In this document: piece after piece, positions 45,129 through 54,808 of the stretch
How the letters are laid out: each line of letters opens with the position of its first letter
How positions within the stretch are numbered: the first letter of the stretch is position 1
DNA from: Bryobacteraceae bacterium
GTDB lineage: Bacteria > Acidobacteriota > Terriglobia > Bryobacterales > Bryobacteraceae
Length of the DNA: 64,000 nucleotides
Direction of reading: 5' to 3'
Assembly (NCBI GenBank): GCA_025927575.1
Contig: JAICLJ010000005.1
Span: 1-64,000, forward strand
Position numbers and translations under genes: made by a program
Notes under the pieces: model-generated
Database searches by the model: none
Told to the model about the DNA's origin: nothing
The model's input: only the letters and a program-made list of their open reading frames with translations

Positions 45129-47399
45129 TTACCTCTTCCGCGAGCGCCGCCGCCGAAGCCCCTTTGCGATGCGCTCGCTAAATGTTCCGAACGGCTGGTC
45201 TGTCGTCAAGTACGTCCAGGTTGCTCCGCGCTCGAAACGCTCCTCGTTCGGGAACCGGAACTTGCCGTCCCGTAGTTCGGCGCCTGCAAATGCGTCCGCG
45301 AGTTCCTCTTTCAGCCGCCAATGCAAGTCCGCATAAATTTCTTGCACGCCGGTGAGGTATTCATACAGAGGGTCGCGGCCGCCCCACGAAACCCAGTGAA
45401 TGCCGCCTCTCAGCTCGGCAACATTCGCCAGGTAGTCGGCCCAGATGTCATCAATAACTGCCAGCGTCAAACGCCGTCCCGCCGCTTCGAGCATATCCGT
45501 ACCGGCAGCGTCCACAAGTTCAGCGTATTGTTCTTCGGGCAGCATCGACGCGATGCTCCAGTCGGAAGAAAGCAAGATCTCGCGGCGTAGCGCGTGTACT
45601 TCTTTGCGGTGATGCTCAATGACGGATTCATACTTCCATAACGTCTGGCGAATCTCCATATTCTGGCTTTCCGCGGTGCGCTGCACGCTGTCGACATCCG
45701 GGTTCTCCGCGATACCGAAGCGTACAAGCAACTCGTCTTCGAGGCTGAGAAAGAAACGGGACGCCCCAGGGTCGCCCTGGCGGCCGGCACGCCCGCGTAG
45801 TTGATTATCGATGCGCCGCGCCTCGTGACGAGTCGTCCCGATGACATACAGGCCGCCAAGTTCAACCACCTGTTGACGATCTTTCGGCGGATTGCCGCCC
45901 AGCAGAATATCGGTCCCCCGCCCTGCCATATTTGTCGAGATGGTCACTGCGGCAAGCGCGCCCGCCTGGGCGACAATCTCCGCTTCCAGTTCGTCGTTTC
46001 TCGCATTCAACACCGAGTGAGGCACGCCGGCAACTTGCAAATGACGGCTCAACGATTCCGAACCCTCCACGCTGGCGGTCCCCACCAGAATGGGACGGCC
46101 GGTTTGGTGAACCTTTCGAATCTCCTCCACTACCGCCCGATTCCGCGCGCGCTTGTCCGCATACAGGATGTCCGGCAAATCCTGACGGATCACCGGACGA
46201 TTTGTCGGGATCACAGTGACGGACAAGTTATAGACTTTTCGGAACTCCTCCTTTTGCGTGGCGGCCGTGCCCGTCATGCCGCAGATCCGTTCGTACAGTC
46301 CGGCCAGGCTCTGCACTGTAATGGAACCGAGAATGCGCCCCTGCGGTTTCAGCGCGACGCGTTCCTTTGCTTCAAGTGCGGATTGGAGGCCCGCGGGCCA
46401 GCGGCGATCCTGCGCGATGCGGCCTTTGAACTCATCGACCAGTTCGACGGAACCGTTCTTGACCACGTAGTCGACATTGCGCCTCAACAGGGCATGCGCA
46501 TGCAGCCCATCCTGCACGGCAGTCAAGATGCGAAGATTGCCTTCATCGAACAGGCTCCCGCAGCCAAGCGTTCGTTCCACGCGGTTGATTCCGGAATCGG
46601 TCAACTGTACATTTCTGGCGAACTCGTCCGGAAAGTAGTCGGCGTAGCGCCGGAGGCCGAGAATCACTGAATCGATGCGGTACGCAAGCGCCGGATCGTC
46701 CGACACACCGCCCGCGATCACGAGCGGAATACGGGCTTCATCGATCAGAATCGAATCGGCCTCGTCGATGACCGCGAATGCAAACGGCCGCTGGACCAGT
46801 TCACCTGGAGTCCGGGCCAGGCCGTCACGAAGATAATCGAAGCCTACTTCATTCGCGGTCGCGTACATCACATCGCAGAGGTAGGCGGCGCGGCGCTTAT
46901 CGGCGGGCAGATTCTGCGAGAGATGACCAACCGAGAGCCCAAACCAGCGATAGATCTCGCTCATCCACATCGCATCGCGCCGGGCAAGATAGTCATTCGC
47001 GGTCAGCACATGCACTCCGCGGCGATGAAGGGCGTACCAGACCACGGCGGGAACGGCAGCGAGCGTCTTGCCCTCGCCTGTCTGCATTTCAGCGATGTGT
47101 CCGTGCTGCAATGCAAGCGCGCCTAGAAGCTGCACGTCGAACAGGCGCAACCCGAGCACGCGCTTTGCAATCACCGCAGCCAGAGCAAACACTTCAATGA
47201 CATCGGGATCGCCGTCAATCGCTGCCGCGGCGGCTCTAATTTGATCGTTGCTAAACGGGGACAACTCTTCGCGCCGGCGCGTGATGGCCAGCAACTCAGA
47301 CGCGGGCTCACGTTCGATGAAGCCGAGAACGCGCTTCAGCCATACCAACCACGGTGGTTCGCCCGTCCTGTTAGCTACACCCGACAAGTTCGCTCTCAT
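45129..47399 (-). CDS. secA: SecA-type preprotein translocase ATPase, short form
   Basis: This 756-residue motor has the SecA domains: NBD1 with QTGEGKT (Walker A, 108-112) and IDEADS (212-215), a preprotein cross-linking region (FDEGNLRILTAVQDGLHAH), and NBD2 with GTASVEGSE and TISTNMAGRGTDILLGG plus QLRGRAGRQGDPG. The helical scaffold and wing follow. It ends in RIAKGLRRRRSRKR and lacks the C-terminal linker and CxCxxxxxxxCH zinc tail used for SecB and lipid contact in housekeeping SecA (about 900 residues). It could be an accessory SecA2-like copy or a lineage with a short SecA; the window cannot decide. It is divergent from the envelope operon. Confidence 0.9.
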   Translation of the reverse strand: MRANLSGVANRTGEPPWLVWLKRVLGFIEREPASELLAITRRREELSPFSNDQIRAAAAAIDGDPDVIEVFALAAVIAKRVLGLRLFDVQLLGALALQHGHIAEMQTGEGKTLAAVPAVVWYALHRRGVHVLTANDYLARRDAMWMSEIYRWFGLSVGHLSQNLPADKRRAAYLCDVMYATANEVGFDYLRDGLARTPGELVQRPFAFAVIDEADSILIDEARIPLVIAGGVSDDPALAYRIDSVILGLRRYADYFPDEFARNVQLTDSGINRVERTLGCGSLFDEGNLRILTAVQDGLHAHALLRRNVDYVVKNGSVELVDEFKGRIAQDRRWPAGLQSALEAKERVALKPQGRILGSITVQSLAGLYERICGMTGTAATQKEEFRKVYNLSVTVIPTNRPVIRQDLPDILYADKRARNRAVVEEIRKVHQTGRPILVGTASVEGSESLSRHLQVAGVPHSVLNARNDELEAEIVAQAGALAAVTISTNMAGRGTDILLGGNPPKDRQQVVELGGLYVIGTTRHEARRIDNQLRGRAGRQGDPGASRFFLSLEDELLVRFGIAENPDVDSVQRTAESQNMEIRQTLWKYESVIEHHRKEVHALRREILLSSDWSIASMLPEEQYAELVDAAGTDMLEAAGRRLTLAVIDDIWADYLANVAELRGGIHWVSWGGRDPLYEYLTGVQEIYADLHWRLKEELADAFAGAELRDGKFRFPNEERFERGATWTYLTTDQPFGTFSERIAKGLRRRRSRKR

Positions 47400-47560
47400 G
47401 CTGAGTCTATATGTGGCTGAATCTTCATGGGCTCGGGGACGTGACTGATGTCGTTCAGCCCACGTTCCCGCCGTTCACCTTGTCATCCAGCCAACAAAGT
47501 AGGTGCCTGGAGGCTCTTCGGCCCCTGCATGCTATGCTGAATCCCAAGCGCGATCCCGCC

Positions 47561-48376
47561 ATGCGTTTCCGCAATGTAGTTCTCGCGGCCCTCCCGGCAA
47601 TTCTGCTGTTCTTCTTCGTGCTGCATGCCTCTGTAAAATCCCAGCGGCAGGAGGAAGCGCCGCGCCCTTTTCGCGAATATCCTGGCGTCGAGTACGAAAG
47701 TTTTCCGATCCCTCCGGATGCTGGCCGGCAGGCGGAATGGGTGTTCGCACGTTTCATGTATCGGGGCATCCGGTACTCGAACTGGACGATCGACTACCCG
47801 CGTTCGGATCGCCACTTTGCGGAAGCCGTGCGCAGGCTGACCCGTGTTGACGCCCGTTCGGTAGAGCAACCGGTGGCAGCCGAAGATGGCGATGACATCT
47901 ACAACTGGCCGTGGCTGTATGCGGTGGAAGTGGGCCACTGGGATTTAACGGACCTTGAAGCGGCCAAACTGCGCGATTACCTGCTTCGGGGCGGTTTCTT
48001 TATGTGCGACGATTTCCACGGTACGTGGGAGTGGGAAGTATTCACGGCCAGCATGAAGCGCGTATTTCCCGATCGCCCCATTGTCGATATCCCCGATAAC
48101 GATCCTATCTTCCACACCGTCTATGACCTAGACGGCCGATACCAGGTCCCTGGAGCGCAGTACCTTTATACCGGCAGAACGTATGAGAGAGATGGGTACG
48201 AAGCGCGGTGGCGAGGAATTTACGACGACAAGGGGCGGCTCATGGTGGCAATTTGTCACAACATGGACTTGGGCGACTCGTGGGAGCACGCGGATGAGCC
48301 GGAGTATCCGGAAAAATACTCAGCGCTTGGATTTCGAATTGGAGTGAACTATCTCGTCTACGCAATGACTCACTGA
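47561..48376 (+). CDS. DUF4159 domain protein (membrane-anchored, GATase-like)
   Basis: This 271-residue protein has an N-terminal membrane helix (FRNVVLAALPAILLFFFVLH) and then a DUF4159 domain: FARFMYRGIRYSNWTIDYPRSDRHFAEAVRR near the start and LRDYLLRGGFFMCDDFHGTWEWE in the core. DUF4159 proteins have a flavodoxin/GATase-like fold and are found with MoxR and vWA genes. I chose the ATG at 47561 for its signal-like N-terminus; an in-frame ATG at 47534 is possible. First gene of the eight-gene operon, it lies 18 bases before the vWA protein gene. The catalytic role is unknown; cytosolic or periplasmic orientation is unclear. Confidence 0.85.
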   Translation: MRFRNVVLAALPAILLFFFVLHASVKSQRQEEAPRPFREYPGVEYESFPIPPDAGRQAEWVFARFMYRGIRYSNWTIDYPRSDRHFAEAVRRLTRVDARSVEQPVAAEDGDDIYNWPWLYAVEVGHWDLTDLEAAKLRDYLLRGGFFMCDDFHGTWEWEVFTASMKRVFPDRPIVDIPDNDPIFHTVYDLDGRYQVPGAQYLYTGRTYERDGYEARWRGIYDDKGRLMVAICHNMDLGDSWEHADEPEYPEKYSALGFRIGVNYLVYAMTH

Positions 48377-48394
48377 CCTCTGGTATGGCCCGCG

Positions 48395-50650
48395 ATGTTC
48401 CAGTTTCTTTTCAAGTACCCACCTGACGTTTTCACCCGAGGCACATTCATGCTCGGATCGTGGCCAGTGTGGGTGCTGGCCGCGCTCATCGTGGCGGCAG
48501 CGATGGGACTGGGCTGGCTACTCTGGAGACGTCGCTCACGACAGCCCGGTTCGCTACGGCTCGGACGCGCAGCCGTACTGTGGCTGCTCGAAACAGCGCT
48601 GGTCGCCTTGCTGCTGTTGCTCCTATGGCAACCGGCGATCAGCGTCTCTACACTGAAACCCCAGCAGAATGTAGTAGCGGTGGTCGTCGATGATAGCACC
48701 AGCATGGCTGTCGCGGATGCGAACGGCACACGGAAAGACGCCGCCGTTGCGCTATTGCGCGGGGGATTACTCGATTCGCTGCAAAAGCGCTTTGTCGTTC
48801 GGTTTTATCGCGCCGGTGCGGAAGCCACGCGCATCGACAAACTCGACCAATTGACGGCCCGGCAGCCGGCAACCCATCTCGGGGAGAGTTTGAAAACCGT
48901 AGCGGCCGACTCCGCGACTCTGCCGATTGGCGCGGTAATCCTTTTGAGCGATGGTGCGGACAATACAGGCGGCATTGACCGGGGCACGCTAGCGCAGTTG
49001 CGCGAGCACCGCCTACCAGTGAATACCATCGGTTTCGGCCGGGAGCAGATGGACAAAGATATCGAACTGGCGAACGCGGATGTGCCTATACGGACACTGG
49101 CCAATTCGCGAATGGAAGCGCTTGTGACGATACGCCAGCATGGCTTCAGCGGCAACCATGCGCGAATTACGGTGCGCGATGCGGGCAAAACGCTCGCCGC
49201 CCGCGATGTCACGCTTCGCGATGCGCCATCCCAGACCGAAACGATTCTACTGGACGCCGGGCACGAGGGCGTGCGCGATCTGCGGATTAGCATCGATCCG
49301 TTGAAAGGCGAAGAGAGTTCCGCGAATAACCAGGTGACTCGCGTCCTCTATGTGGATTCCGGTCCACGCCGGGTTCTCTACGTGGAAGGCGAGCCACGAT
49401 GGGAATACAAATTCATCCGGAGAGCCGTCGAAGATGACAAACAACTGCAGCTTGTGTCCATGCTGCGGACGACTCAAAACAAGATTTACCGGCAAGGCGT
49501 GTCGAGTCCGGAAGAGCTGCAGGATGGCTTCCCCACAAAGCCCGAGGACCTCTTCGCTTACGAAGGGCTGGTTCTCGGCAGTGTGGAGGCAGCTTATTTT
49601 TCACCGGCCCAACAGGAAATGATCCGGCAATTCGTCGATCGGCGCGGAGGAGGCTTGCTCTTCCTCGGTGGCCGGGCTTCACTCGCCGACGGCGGCTACA
49701 AACAGCAGCCATTTGACGATCTGCTTCCGGTCATTCTGCCGTCCGGCAAGAATACGTTCGTCCGCGATATGGTGGAGGCGAATCTTACCGCATCCGGGAA
49801 GGACAGCTTGATCTGCCGGGTCGAGGAAGACCCGGACGCGAACGCGGACCGGTGGAGCCGGTTCCCGCTGCTAGCCAATTACCAGGACGCGGGCAAGGTG
49901 AAACCGGGCGCCGTTGAGCTCGCCCAAATGGAAGTCCCGGGCCACGGCAAGCTGCCGCTGCTGGTTACGCAAAATTATGGCCGAGGCCGGACCGCGGTAT
50001 TTGCGACGGGAGGAAGTTGGCGCTGGAAGATGCAGCAACCGGTAGGCGACACAAGCCAGCAAACGGTCTGGCGTCAGATGGTCCGCTGGTTATCGGCGGA
50101 TACACCGGCGCAAGTTGTGGCATCTGTATCGCAGCGGCTGTTAGAAGATGACGGCCACCTCCAGTTACGCGCGGACGTCCGCGATGCGAATTACGTGCCG
50201 GCCTGCAATGTCGATGTTGAGGCGCGCATTGTCGCGCCGGACGGCTCCACGGAAACTATGCCGCTGAAAGCCGACAACCAGCATTCCGGCATGTACTTGG
50301 CGGATTGGGATGCCCCGAAAGACGGCTCCTATATCGCCGAAATCACGGCAGCACGGCCTAACCAGAATCTCGGGAGAGACGTGATCACATTCCGGCGCGA
50401 AGATGGAGTCGCGGAGAATTTCGGGCGCGCGCAGAATCGCGAATTACTGGAGAAACTCGCGCAAGCAACCGGAGGAAATTACTACAAGCCAAGCGATGCA
50501 CGGCGGCTGGGAGAGGACATTTCGTATTCCGAAGCGGGTATCAGCATGCGCGAAACGAAAGATCTCTGGAACATGCCGGCCGTGTTTCTGGCCATATTGC
50601 TTCTACGTGCCGCTGAATGGCTGTTACGGCGGAAGTGGGGTTTCGTATGA
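48395..50650 (+). CDS. Membrane vWA domain protein with GATase-like domain
   Basis: This 751-residue protein has two N-terminal membrane helices (residues 24-44 and 60-80), then a vWA domain with a MIDAS-like DxSxS (Asp99-Ser101-Ser103 in VVVDDSTSM) and LLSDGADNTGG. Residues 190-300 are beta-rich, Ig-like. A glutamine-amidotransferase-like segment is near 370-460 (YEGLVLGSVEAAYFSPAQQE and GGGLLFLGGRASLADGGY). A C-terminal helix (LLRAAEWLLRRKWGF) returns to the membrane. It is likely the partner of the BatA-like protein encoded at 55712. It overlaps the caspase-like gene by 4 bases. Confidence 0.88.
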   Translation: MFQFLFKYPPDVFTRGTFMLGSWPVWVLAALIVAAAMGLGWLLWRRRSRQPGSLRLGRAAVLWLLETALVALLLLLLWQPAISVSTLKPQQNVVAVVVDDSTSMAVADANGTRKDAAVALLRGGLLDSLQKRFVVRFYRAGAEATRIDKLDQLTARQPATHLGESLKTVAADSATLPIGAVILLSDGADNTGGIDRGTLAQLREHRLPVNTIGFGREQMDKDIELANADVPIRTLANSRMEALVTIRQHGFSGNHARITVRDAGKTLAARDVTLRDAPSQTETILLDAGHEGVRDLRISIDPLKGEESSANNQVTRVLYVDSGPRRVLYVEGEPRWEYKFIRRAVEDDKQLQLVSMLRTTQNKIYRQGVSSPEELQDGFPTKPEDLFAYEGLVLGSVEAAYFSPAQQEMIRQFVDRRGGGLLFLGGRASLADGGYKQQPFDDLLPVILPSGKNTFVRDMVEANLTASGKDSLICRVEEDPDANADRWSRFPLLANYQDAGKVKPGAVELAQMEVPGHGKLPLLVTQNYGRGRTAVFATGGSWRWKMQQPVGDTSQQTVWRQMVRWLSADTPAQVVASVSQRLLEDDGHLQLRADVRDANYVPACNVDVEARIVAPDGSTETMPLKADNQHSGMYLADWDAPKDGSYIAEITAARPNQNLGRDVITFRREDGVAENFGRAQNRELLEKLAQATGGNYYKPSDARRLGEDISYSEAGISMRETKDLWNMPAVFLAILLLRAAEWLLRRKWGFV

Positions 50651-51582
50651 GACCTATCGCGCTATCGATCATTTGCTTGTTTGTCGCAATGGGGCTGCAT
50701 GCGGCGACATTCTATGTCACCTCGGCCGGGCTGGGCGGCGAGCCGGATTACGACAAACGGTTTCAAATGTGGGCAGCCGACATCGATAAAACGTTACGAA
50801 GCACAGAGCCCGGCGCGAACGTGACAACACTATCCGGCGCTGATGCGACTAGGGTGAAATTGGAAGCGGCTCTCGCGGACGTGGCGCGGCAGGCGACGCC
50901 GGAGGATGCGTTCGTACTGATGTTGATCGGGCACGGCACTTTCGATGGTGAAGAATACAAATTCAACCTGCCGGGTCCGGATATCAGCGCAGCACAACTT
51001 GCAAACTGTCTACGGGCGATTCGCGCGGAGCGGCAGCTTGTGGTAAATATGAGCAGCGCCAGCGGAGCCGCCCTGCCGCCGCTTGCCAAGAAGAATCGGA
51101 TTGTGATTACAGCAACGCAGTCGGGCAATGAACGAAACGCCACGCTGTTTGCGCGTTTCTGGATTCAGGCACTGCACGATCCCGGCGCGGATACTGACAA
51201 GAGCGGCGGTGTTAGCGCTCTCGAGGCGTTCCGGTACGCGTCTCAAAAGACTTCCGAGTTCTACGAAACGGAGAAGAGGATAGCAACCGAGCATGCGGTG
51301 CTCGATGACACGGCGCAAGGGAAAGGCGTCCGAAATCCATCCCCGCAAAATGGCGAGGGCATGCTCGCGGCCGGTTTCCCTCTGCTGCCGCTCGGGTCAG
51401 GAACAACTACGCAAGCAAACACGCCTGCAAAACGTAAACTGCTGGCACACAAAGAGCAACTGGAGACGGCTATCGATCGGTTGAAATACCAGAAGGCGGC
51501 AATCCCGGAAGACGAGTACAAAAAACAGATTGCGACCCTGCTGCTTGAACTGGCGCGCACTCAGGCGGAGTTGGATCAATGA
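50647..51582 (+). CDS. Secreted caspase/C13-like protein, probably catalytically dead
   Basis: This 311-residue protein begins at ATG 50647 (overlap ATGA), with signal peptide MRPIALSIICLFVAMGLHAA. Residues 21-200 show a clan CD peptidase pattern: VLMLIGHGTFDGEEYKFNLP gives the His-Gly pair (His96-Gly97). In the next strand LVVNMSSASGAALPPL, the nucleophile Cys of C13/caspase enzymes (as in ACESGS) aligns with Ser137. A calcium-type loop DTDKSGGVSALEAF (182-195) is typical of bacterial members. A helical coiled-coil tail (270-311) follows. The Cys loss suggests a scaffold or pseudoenzyme; a Ser nucleophile cannot be excluded. It overlaps the metalloprotease gene by 4 bases. Confidence 0.8.
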   Translation: MRPIALSIICLFVAMGLHAATFYVTSAGLGGEPDYDKRFQMWAADIDKTLRSTEPGANVTTLSGADATRVKLEAALADVARQATPEDAFVLMLIGHGTFDGEEYKFNLPGPDISAAQLANCLRAIRAERQLVVNMSSASGAALPPLAKKNRIVITATQSGNERNATLFARFWIQALHDPGADTDKSGGVSALEAFRYASQKTSEFYETEKRIATEHAVLDDTAQGKGVRNPSPQNGEGMLAAGFPLLPLGSGTTTQANTPAKRKLLAHKEQLETAIDRLKYQKAAIPEDEYKKQIATLLLELARTQAELDQ

Positions 51583-53759
51583 GCCGCGTGTTCATCCTAA
51601 TCGCAGTCGGCGTGGTCGTGTCGTTGTCGTTCGCCCAGACGCCGGACGAATGTCAGGCGTTCCAGCGTCACGGCAAGCGAGATCAGGCGCGCCGGTGTTT
51701 CACAGCGCTGTCGCGGAGCGCCAATCCAGCCATTGCAGCGGAAGGTTACTGGGGCCTCGACGATTATCAACAAGCGAACGCTTCGTTTCGCGCAGCAGCC
51801 GCCCGCGACAAGCGATCGGCCAACGTCCGCGTGCGGTGGGGCATGCTCTTCCTGGAGCGTTTCAACCCGCAGGAAGCGGCGAATTTGTTTCAGGAAGCGC
51901 TGCTGATCGATTCGAACAACGCGGACGCTTATCTCGGCCTGGCCAAAACGGCCTCGCAAGGCTTCGAGAACAAGGCGGAGGAATTCGCAAAGAAGGCAAT
52001 TCAGTTAAATCCAAAACTCGTTTCAGCTCAGGAGTTTCTTGCTTATCTGGCTCTCGAAGATAACAATCTGCGGCGCGCCTCCGACCAGGCCGAGAAAACA
52101 CTGCAGATCTCGCCCGATGCGCTCGAAGCCCTATCCGTGCTTGCCACCATCGACTGGATGGCGGATAAGACGAGTTCACCGTGGGCGGATCGCATCTGGA
52201 AAATCAATCCGTCGTACGGCGAGGCCTACTCGACAGCAGGACATTTTTTTGTCATCAATCGCCGCTATCGCGAGGGAATCCAGTTTTACCGCAAAGCGCT
52301 TCAGTTGGAACCCGAGCTATGGGAAGCGCGGTCGCAATTGGGAGTGAATCTCATGCGCCTCGGCAATTACACTGAGGCCGCGCAGGAGTTGCAGAAAGCT
52401 TATGCCGCCGGCTATCGCAACGCTCAAACGGTCAATTCATTGCGCCTGCTCGACAGTTACAAAAACTATGAGACCTTCCGAAGCCATGATACGGTTTTGC
52501 GCCTCCATAAGAAAGAAGCGGCACTTTTGAAACTGTACTTCCAACCGGAATTGGAGCGGGATATCGAGTATTACGAACACAAGTATCAGATGACGCTGAA
52601 GGAGCCTGTGCAACTGGAAGTGTACCCGGATCACGAAGATTTTGCCGTGCGCACGATGGGCCTGCCGGGCCTGGGCGCCCTCGGCGTAACCTTTGACACG
52701 ATCGTCGCGATGGATAGCCCGTCCGCCCGTCCGCCGGGCGAGTTTCACTGGGCCACGACGCTGCGTCATGAGATGAGCCATGTGTATGTACTTACTGCGA
52801 CGAACGATCGCGTGCCGCGCTGGTTTGCAGAAGGGCTCGCGGTGCATGAAGAAACAGTAGCCTCACCGGATTGGGGGGATCGGATGACCCCGGACGTGAT
52901 CGCGGCCTTGCAGCATAAAAAGCTGCTGCCAGTGCTCGATCTCGACAAAGGGTTCGTTCGTCCGAGCTACCCCGATCAGGTCGTGGTGTCTTATTTCGAA
53001 GCCGGCAAGATCTGCGATTACATTTCTCAGAAATGGGGCCATACCGCACTGCTCGGCATGATTCATTCTTTTGCAAACCGAAAAAACACGACGGAAGCGA
53101 TTCAGGACAACCTTCATTTGCAGCCAGCGGCGTTCGATCAGCAGTTTTTGGCATGGCTCGACAACCAGACCAAAAACACAGTTCAGCATTTCGACGAATG
53201 GAAAAAACGGGCGAAAGGGCTTCCGGCGCTGGCAAAGCAGCAGCGGTATGACGACGTGATTCGCGAAGGGACGGCGATTTGCGACTGGTATCCAGACTAC
53301 GTCGAGGAAAGCAGTGTCTACGAGATGCTGGCTGATGCGTACTTTGCGAAAGGCGACAAGAAGGCGGCCATTTCGCAACTGGAGCGCTACCGCGATATCG
53401 GCGGCCGCAATCCGGACACTCTCAAGAAACTGGCACAGGCCGAACAGCAAGCCGGCAATGCCGCTGCCGCCATCGATACCCTCAGCCGGCTGAACTATAT
53501 TTACCCCGAGGATGGGGATTTACATAAACGATTGGGCGATTTATTGATGGCCTCGGGCAGGACGGACGGCGCCATTCGTGAATACAAAGCCGTGCTTGCC
53601 TGGCAGCCCGTGGACCCCGCGAATTCTCACTACGAGCTCGCGCGGGCCTTAAATACCGCGCACCGGGCAGGTGAAGCACGCGACGAGGTGCTGCAAGCCC
53701 TCGAAGTAGCGCCGAATTACAAACCTGCACAGCAGCTTCTTTTGCAACTTACAAAATAG
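51579..53759 (+). CDS. Secreted TPR protein with gluzincin metalloprotease domain
   Basis: This 726-residue protein has a signal peptide (MSRVFILIAVGVVVSLSFA). TPR repeats fill residues 35-290 (EAANLFQEALLIDSNNADAY, and GIQFYRKALQLEPELWEARS). A peptidase-MA-like domain spans about 320-520, with zinc motif HEMSH (397-401) and glutamate ligand Glu418 in RWFAEGLAVHEE, diagnostic of gluzincins. More TPRs cover 560-720 (EMLADAYFAKGDKKAAISQL). All catalytic residues are intact. It overlaps the pseudo-caspase by 4 bases and precedes MoxR by 11 bases. It probably cuts envelope proteins or senses misfolded ones; substrate unknown. Confidence 0.9.
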   Translation: MSRVFILIAVGVVVSLSFAQTPDECQAFQRHGKRDQARRCFTALSRSANPAIAAEGYWGLDDYQQANASFRAAAARDKRSANVRVRWGMLFLERFNPQEAANLFQEALLIDSNNADAYLGLAKTASQGFENKAEEFAKKAIQLNPKLVSAQEFLAYLALEDNNLRRASDQAEKTLQISPDALEALSVLATIDWMADKTSSPWADRIWKINPSYGEAYSTAGHFFVINRRYREGIQFYRKALQLEPELWEARSQLGVNLMRLGNYTEAAQELQKAYAAGYRNAQTVNSLRLLDSYKNYETFRSHDTVLRLHKKEAALLKLYFQPELERDIEYYEHKYQMTLKEPVQLEVYPDHEDFAVRTMGLPGLGALGVTFDTIVAMDSPSARPPGEFHWATTLRHEMSHVYVLTATNDRVPRWFAEGLAVHEETVASPDWGDRMTPDVIAALQHKKLLPVLDLDKGFVRPSYPDQVVVSYFEAGKICDYISQKWGHTALLGMIHSFANRKNTTEAIQDNLHLQPAAFDQQFLAWLDNQTKNTVQHFDEWKKRAKGLPALAKQQRYDDVIREGTAICDWYPDYVEESSVYEMLADAYFAKGDKKAAISQLERYRDIGGRNPDTLKKLAQAEQQAGNAAAAIDTLSRLNYIYPEDGDLHKRLGDLLMASGRTDGAIREYKAVLAWQPVDPANSHYELARALNTAHRAGEARDEVLQALEVAPNYKPAQQLLLQLTK

Positions 53760-53770
53760 GCGAATATTTC

Positions 53771-54796
53771 ATGTCTACTGCTACTTCTTTTTCCACCGGG
53801 ATGGACGATTTAAAGACTCAAGTTACGCGCTTTCAAGAGACGCAAGCGGCGATTCTGCGCGAAATTCACAAAGTAATCGTCGGGCAGGACGAAGTGATTG
53901 AGCAGGTGATGACCGCTCTCTTCGTCGGTGGACATTGTCTTCTAACCGGACTTCCGGGCACGGCGAAGACGCTGCTGGTGCGCACGCTTTCGCAGACGCT
54001 GGGCCTCGATTTTAAGCGTATCCAGTTCACTCCCGACCTTATGCCGTCCGACATCACCGGTACCGATATCATCGAAGAAGATCCCGTCAGCGGCCGGCGC
54101 ACCTGGACCTTCGTGCCCGGACCCATCTTCGCGAACGTGCTACTGGCCGACGAGATTAACCGCACGCCGCCAAAGACGCAGTCGGCGCTGCTCGAGGCAA
54201 TGCAGGAACTTTCCTGCACGGTACGCGGACGGCAATACACGATCGCGCCGCCGTTCTTTGTCCTTGCCACGCAGAACCCGATCGAACTCGAAGGAACCTA
54301 TCCGCTGCCGGAGGCTCAACTCGACCGCTTCCTGTTCAACACCATCCTCGATTACCTCCCGGCGGCCGAGGAATTGCAAGTTATCGATCTGACGACGACG
54401 AATCAATCAGCGCAGGTCGTGGAAGTAACGAACGGTTCGGAGATTTTGAGCTTTCAGCGCTTGGTGCGTATGGTGCCCGCTTCGGAATCCGTCGCCGTCC
54501 ATGCCATCGAGATTGTCCGCGCGACAAGGCCGACCGACGAGTCGTCTCCAGACTTCATCCGTAAGTACGTGAACTTTGGGGCGAGCGTGCGCGCAGCGCA
54601 GAACCTCGTGCTGTCGGCCAAGGTTCGCGCCTTGATGAAGGGCCGCTATCACGTGACCTATGAGGACATTCGCGCGATGGCCGCACCCATCCTGCGGCAT
54701 CGCATTCTGCTAAATTTTCACGCGGAATCGGAGCGCCTCACCACGGATGAAATCCTGCGGCGTCTGCTCGATTGGAAGCCGATCCCGCGAGTTTGA
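53771..54796 (+). CDS. MoxR-family AAA+ ATPase
   Basis: This 341-residue cytoplasmic AAA+ chaperone has Walker A GLPGTAKT near residues 62-69, Walker B LLADEIN, sensor 1 ATQNPIE, arginine-finger area LPEAQLDRFLF, and the sensor 2 region KYVNFGASVRAAQNLVL with the C-terminal lid. MoxR proteins remodel vWA partners, as in methanol dehydrogenase maturation and in the Bat and RavA-ViaA systems. The next gene is DUF58 and the following is BatA-like, the standard neighbours. Here the chaperone is embedded in an operon also encoding a protease and a caspase-like protein. No nearby sigma-factor signal was recognised. Confidence 0.95.
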   Translation: MSTATSFSTGMDDLKTQVTRFQETQAAILREIHKVIVGQDEVIEQVMTALFVGGHCLLTGLPGTAKTLLVRTLSQTLGLDFKRIQFTPDLMPSDITGTDIIEEDPVSGRRTWTFVPGPIFANVLLADEINRTPPKTQSALLEAMQELSCTVRGRQYTIAPPFFVLATQNPIELEGTYPLPEAQLDRFLFNTILDYLPAAEELQVIDLTTTNQSAQVVEVTNGSEILSFQRLVRMVPASESVAVHAIEIVRATRPTDESSPDFIRKYVNFGASVRAAQNLVLSAKVRALMKGRYHVTYEDIRAMAAPILRHRILLNFHAESERLTTDEILRRLLDWKPIPRV

Positions 54797-54808
54797 CGAG
54801 AGCCGCCC

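Noticed and set aside
45801-46670. 289-codon plus-strand open frame inside secA
   Set aside because: Antisense to conserved SecA motifs, with composition of a reverse-frame shadow and no recognisable domain.
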